From the NCBI GenBank assembly GCA_001771615.1, contig MEUF01000019.1, positions 1 to 13,948 on the forward strand: a stretch of DNA of 13,948 nucleotides, in the 5' to 3' direction. The position numbers were made by a program, and so were the translations under genes. Positions 12,431 to 13,948 of this stretch are shown here, piece by piece (the first letter of the stretch is position 1; every line of letters begins with the position of its first letter). The DNA is from a candidate division WOR-1 bacterium RIFOXYB2_FULL_48_7. GTDB taxonomy: Bacteria; Margulisbacteria; WOR-1; O2-12-FULL-45-9; XYB2-FULL-48-7. Under the pieces are notes generated by a model. The model was not told the origin of the DNA. It saw only the letters and a list, made by a program, of their open reading frames with translations, and made no database searches.

Positions 12431-13354
12431 TTGAAATTTATAATGCAATCATATGATAATTCTTATATGCGTGTGACATTAGATCACAAAACCTTAGCTA
12501 GCTTTGGGATTAATCAACGAAGTGCTATTAGGAAACAAGCCTTTGCGCTTAATGTGCGAGACTGTGCTTCTCTGCTTTTGGCTTCATTTTTAGTCTGGAA
12601 TAATTTAGTTCATCGGAGAACTTTTCAGAATGTAAGTAGCCTTGGCCTTATACCAGAACTTGAGAGATCAATTAGTGCCAATAATGCCTTTGATGCAAAT
12701 AGAGGAGAGTTTAAAACAGAGGCTATTGAGGATCTTGCGGCAACAATTGGAACAATACAGATTTTGCCAATAATCTTCATAAATAATCAACCGATTGGTT
12801 ATATAATTAAAATAGCTCATCAAGCTATTGCTGAGGCCCGACAAGCAGGTTGTAGCCCTTATGCCGCGGTTCAAAGATTAATTGAAAATACCTGGTTTAT
12901 TCGAAACAGTCATAATGAGTCTTTTGGTCGAGTATGGCAACGTCGAATAGCTGCGTATGATCTTGGAAGTACTACTGATCCCCGCAATTGGCCAATCGAC
13001 CGGGATGAGCGGCCTGTTGCTAATGAATTAGGGATTATGGATATTTCTGAATTGGAACAAGAATTTATTAGATTAATTAGTGGTGGGCCAAGACCGATAA
13101 TGGAATCCTCGAAAGAATATCTAAAACTAACGTTCCCACTTAGAGGGTTTATCGATATGCTCTCCTTACATTATGGAGAAATGGATCATCATTTTCGTTC
13201 TCCAATTGGACGCTTAGTCGTATTGAAGAGTGCTCTAGACTTGATGGGTGAATCGCAGCTTGATAAAGATGAGATGACTCGTTATGAGGAATTAATTTCC
13301 AAAGCCTATCGTTATAAGGCATTTATTAGAGAGCTGATAAAACGTTGGTTATAG
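12431..13354 (+). CDS. AT-rich orphan gene, protein of unknown function
   Basis: I do not recognise this protein. From TTG 12431 it would be 307 residues; ATG 12443 (303 residues) and ATG 12467 (295 residues) are in frame, and none has a good Shine-Dalgarno. The last has GATAAT six bases upstream, suggesting a leaderless start. The sequence is mixed alpha-helical with no signal peptide or membrane helix, except one modest hydrophobic stretch (DCASLLLASFLVW, about 44-56). It contains RRTFQNVSSLGLIPELERS, an isoleucine-rich region at 104-128, HLYGEMDHH-like acidic/histidine positions around H247, D252, H253 and H254, and a basic C-terminus. The DNA is clearly more AT-rich than its neighbours: 21 G+C of 60 at both 12661-12720 and 12781-12840, against 35 of 60 at 7201-7260. 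It is probably transferred in. The stop is six bases from the convergent GT39-like gene. The long clean frame supports a real gene. Confidence 0.65.
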   Translation: MKFIMQSYDNSYMRVTLDHKTLASFGINQRSAIRKQAFALNVRDCASLLLASFLVWNNLVHRRTFQNVSSLGLIPELERSISANNAFDANRGEFKTEAIEDLAATIGTIQILPIIFINNQPIGYIIKIAHQAIAEARQAGCSPYAAVQRLIENTWFIRNSHNESFGRVWQRRIAAYDLGSTTDPRNWPIDRDERPVANELGIMDISELEQEFIRLISGGPRPIMESSKEYLKLTFPLRGFIDMLSLHYGEMDHHFRSPIGRLVVLKSALDLMGESQLDKDEMTRYEELISKAYRYKAFIRELIKRWL

Positions 13355-13360
13355 CGCAGC

Positions 13361-13948
13361 TTATTTTAGAACTGCTAATTCACCTTTACTGCAAAAAGCG
13401 GGCAGGGATTCTTTCTTATTCCCGATCAATTTAATTAGGTTGCTTTTCTGGGTAAACAGATAACCCTGTTTGTGTTTAAGAAAATATCTAACTTCTGCTT
13501 CACTGCTTAGTAATCTTACTGGACGGACATTATAAAATATCACCCCCGGTCGATTACCGATGTCATAGGCGGCGATCAGGTCAGTTGGTTTTAGGAGTTG
13601 AGTGACTGACTGGGCCAACTCTTTTGTCCCTTTGAGCGGTTCAACCTGTGGCAAGGCGACACTTATCAGGATAAAAGCAAAAACAAAAACTGTCGCCGGG
13701 ATGGAATAGAGAGTCAATGAATAACGTTTCAACGCATAAAAAGTAATTGTCGCGACAGCGCCAATTGCCAGTACAGCCAAAAGAAGCTGCAGTGTGGGGA
13801 CCAATTGGGCATATTCCCCCGGATAATTTTGCGCGGCCATGAAGCTGCCGACGGCAATCAGACCAACGATCACAGCATACGAGAGGACCGACCAAAACAT
13901 TGGCCGCCTGGGTTCACGCTGATTTAAATAGTCATCCCAGCATCGGGC
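13361..13948 (-). CDS. C-terminal part of a membrane glycosyltransferase resembling GT39/ArnT (partial)
   Basis: The frame is open to the right edge, so the gene begins outside the window; 195 residues are visible, and the internal ATG at 13900 is not its start. The visible part begins ARCWDDYLNQREPRRP and contains three membrane helices (FWSVLSYAVIVGLIAVGSFM, the TLQLLLAVLAIGAVATITFY segment, and YSIPATVFVFAFILISVAL), followed by a soluble tail with beta-rich pieces (LIAAYDIGNRPGVIFYN, VRYFLKHKQGYLFTQ). Helices then a C-terminal soluble domain, with a S-L-x-x-Y-S-like step between them, is the layout of ArnT and other GT39/GT83 enzymes, which move a sugar from a polyprenyl-phosphate carrier to lipid A or protein on the outer face of the cytoplasmic membrane. 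The catalytic N-terminal loop is not in view, so the family call is moderate. Confidence 0.65.
   Translation of the reverse strand, partial: ARCWDDYLNQREPRRPMFWSVLSYAVIVGLIAVGSFMAAQNYPGEYAQLVPTLQLLLAVLAIGAVATITFYALKRYSLTLYSIPATVFVFAFILISVALPQVEPLKGTKELAQSVTQLLKPTDLIAAYDIGNRPGVIFYNVRPVRLLSSEAEVRYFLKHKQGYLFTQKSNLIKLIGNKKESLPAFCSKGELAVLK

Noticed and set aside
13361..13900. Treating the GT39-like frame as a complete 179-residue gene starting at ATG 13900
   Set aside because: The frame stays open through to the right edge with sensible upstream residues, and the ATG is an internal methionine just before a membrane helix.

Overview
The window looks like chromosomal DNA from an anaerobic, Gram-negative-type (diderm) bacterium. 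It encodes no catalase or superoxide dismutase. Instead it carries the anaerobe's oxygen-defence set: a two-iron superoxide reductase, rubredoxin, a diiron flavoprotein O2 reductase and rubrerythrin. Heptosyltransferase-like GT9 enzymes and an LpxB-related protein point to an outer membrane. That LpxB-related family is best known from cyanobacteria. Together with the anaerobic genes this loosely suggests a cyanobacteria-related anaerobic lineage such as Margulisbacteria/WOR-1, but the taxonomic guess is weak. Genes are tightly packed: the longest non-coding gap is 91 bases, and several gene ends overlap.

Region 1 (1-1618, + strand) holds the last codons of a probable sensor histidine kinase, a stand-alone receiver-domain response regulator, a small two-helix membrane protein with a methionine-rich tail, and a thioredoxin-reductase/AhpF-like flavoprotein. 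Region 2 (1615-2335, - strand) is a two-gene operon with a 61-residue membrane protein carrying two spaced histidines, followed by a ferritin-like diiron protein. Region 3 (2436-4756, + strand) is a divergent operon of superoxide reductase, rubredoxin, FprA-type flavodiiron protein and rubrerythrin. In known anaerobes rubredoxin supplies electrons to the other three: superoxide to peroxide (SOR), peroxide to water (rubrerythrin) and O2 to water (FprA). Regions 2 and 3 share a 100-base control region in which promoter-like sequences can be seen in both directions.

Region 4 (4763-12401) is a cell-surface glycan locus with two GT9 and five GT2-type glycosyltransferases (one like polyprenol-phosphate mannose/glucose synthase) plus the LpxB-related protein. 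Orientation changes several times, and two convergent pairs overlap by 23 and 26 bases at their 3' ends. A divergent pair is separated by a near-perfect palindrome whose two arms each contain an extended -10 promoter element (8689-8727).

Region 5 (12431-13354) is an AT-rich orphan gene of unknown function, probably acquired. Region 6 (13361 to the right edge) is the C-terminal part of a membrane glycosyltransferase resembling the GT39/ArnT group. Such an enzyme could use a polyprenyl-phosphate sugar of the kind made by the Dpm1-like enzyme at 11682-12401.

No RNA genes, CRISPR arrays, insertion sequences or convincing rho-independent terminators were seen. The least explained items are the methionine-rich membrane protein, the 61-residue two-histidine membrane protein, the palindromic back-to-back promoter, the C-terminal extension of one GT9 enzyme, and the AT-rich orphan gene.
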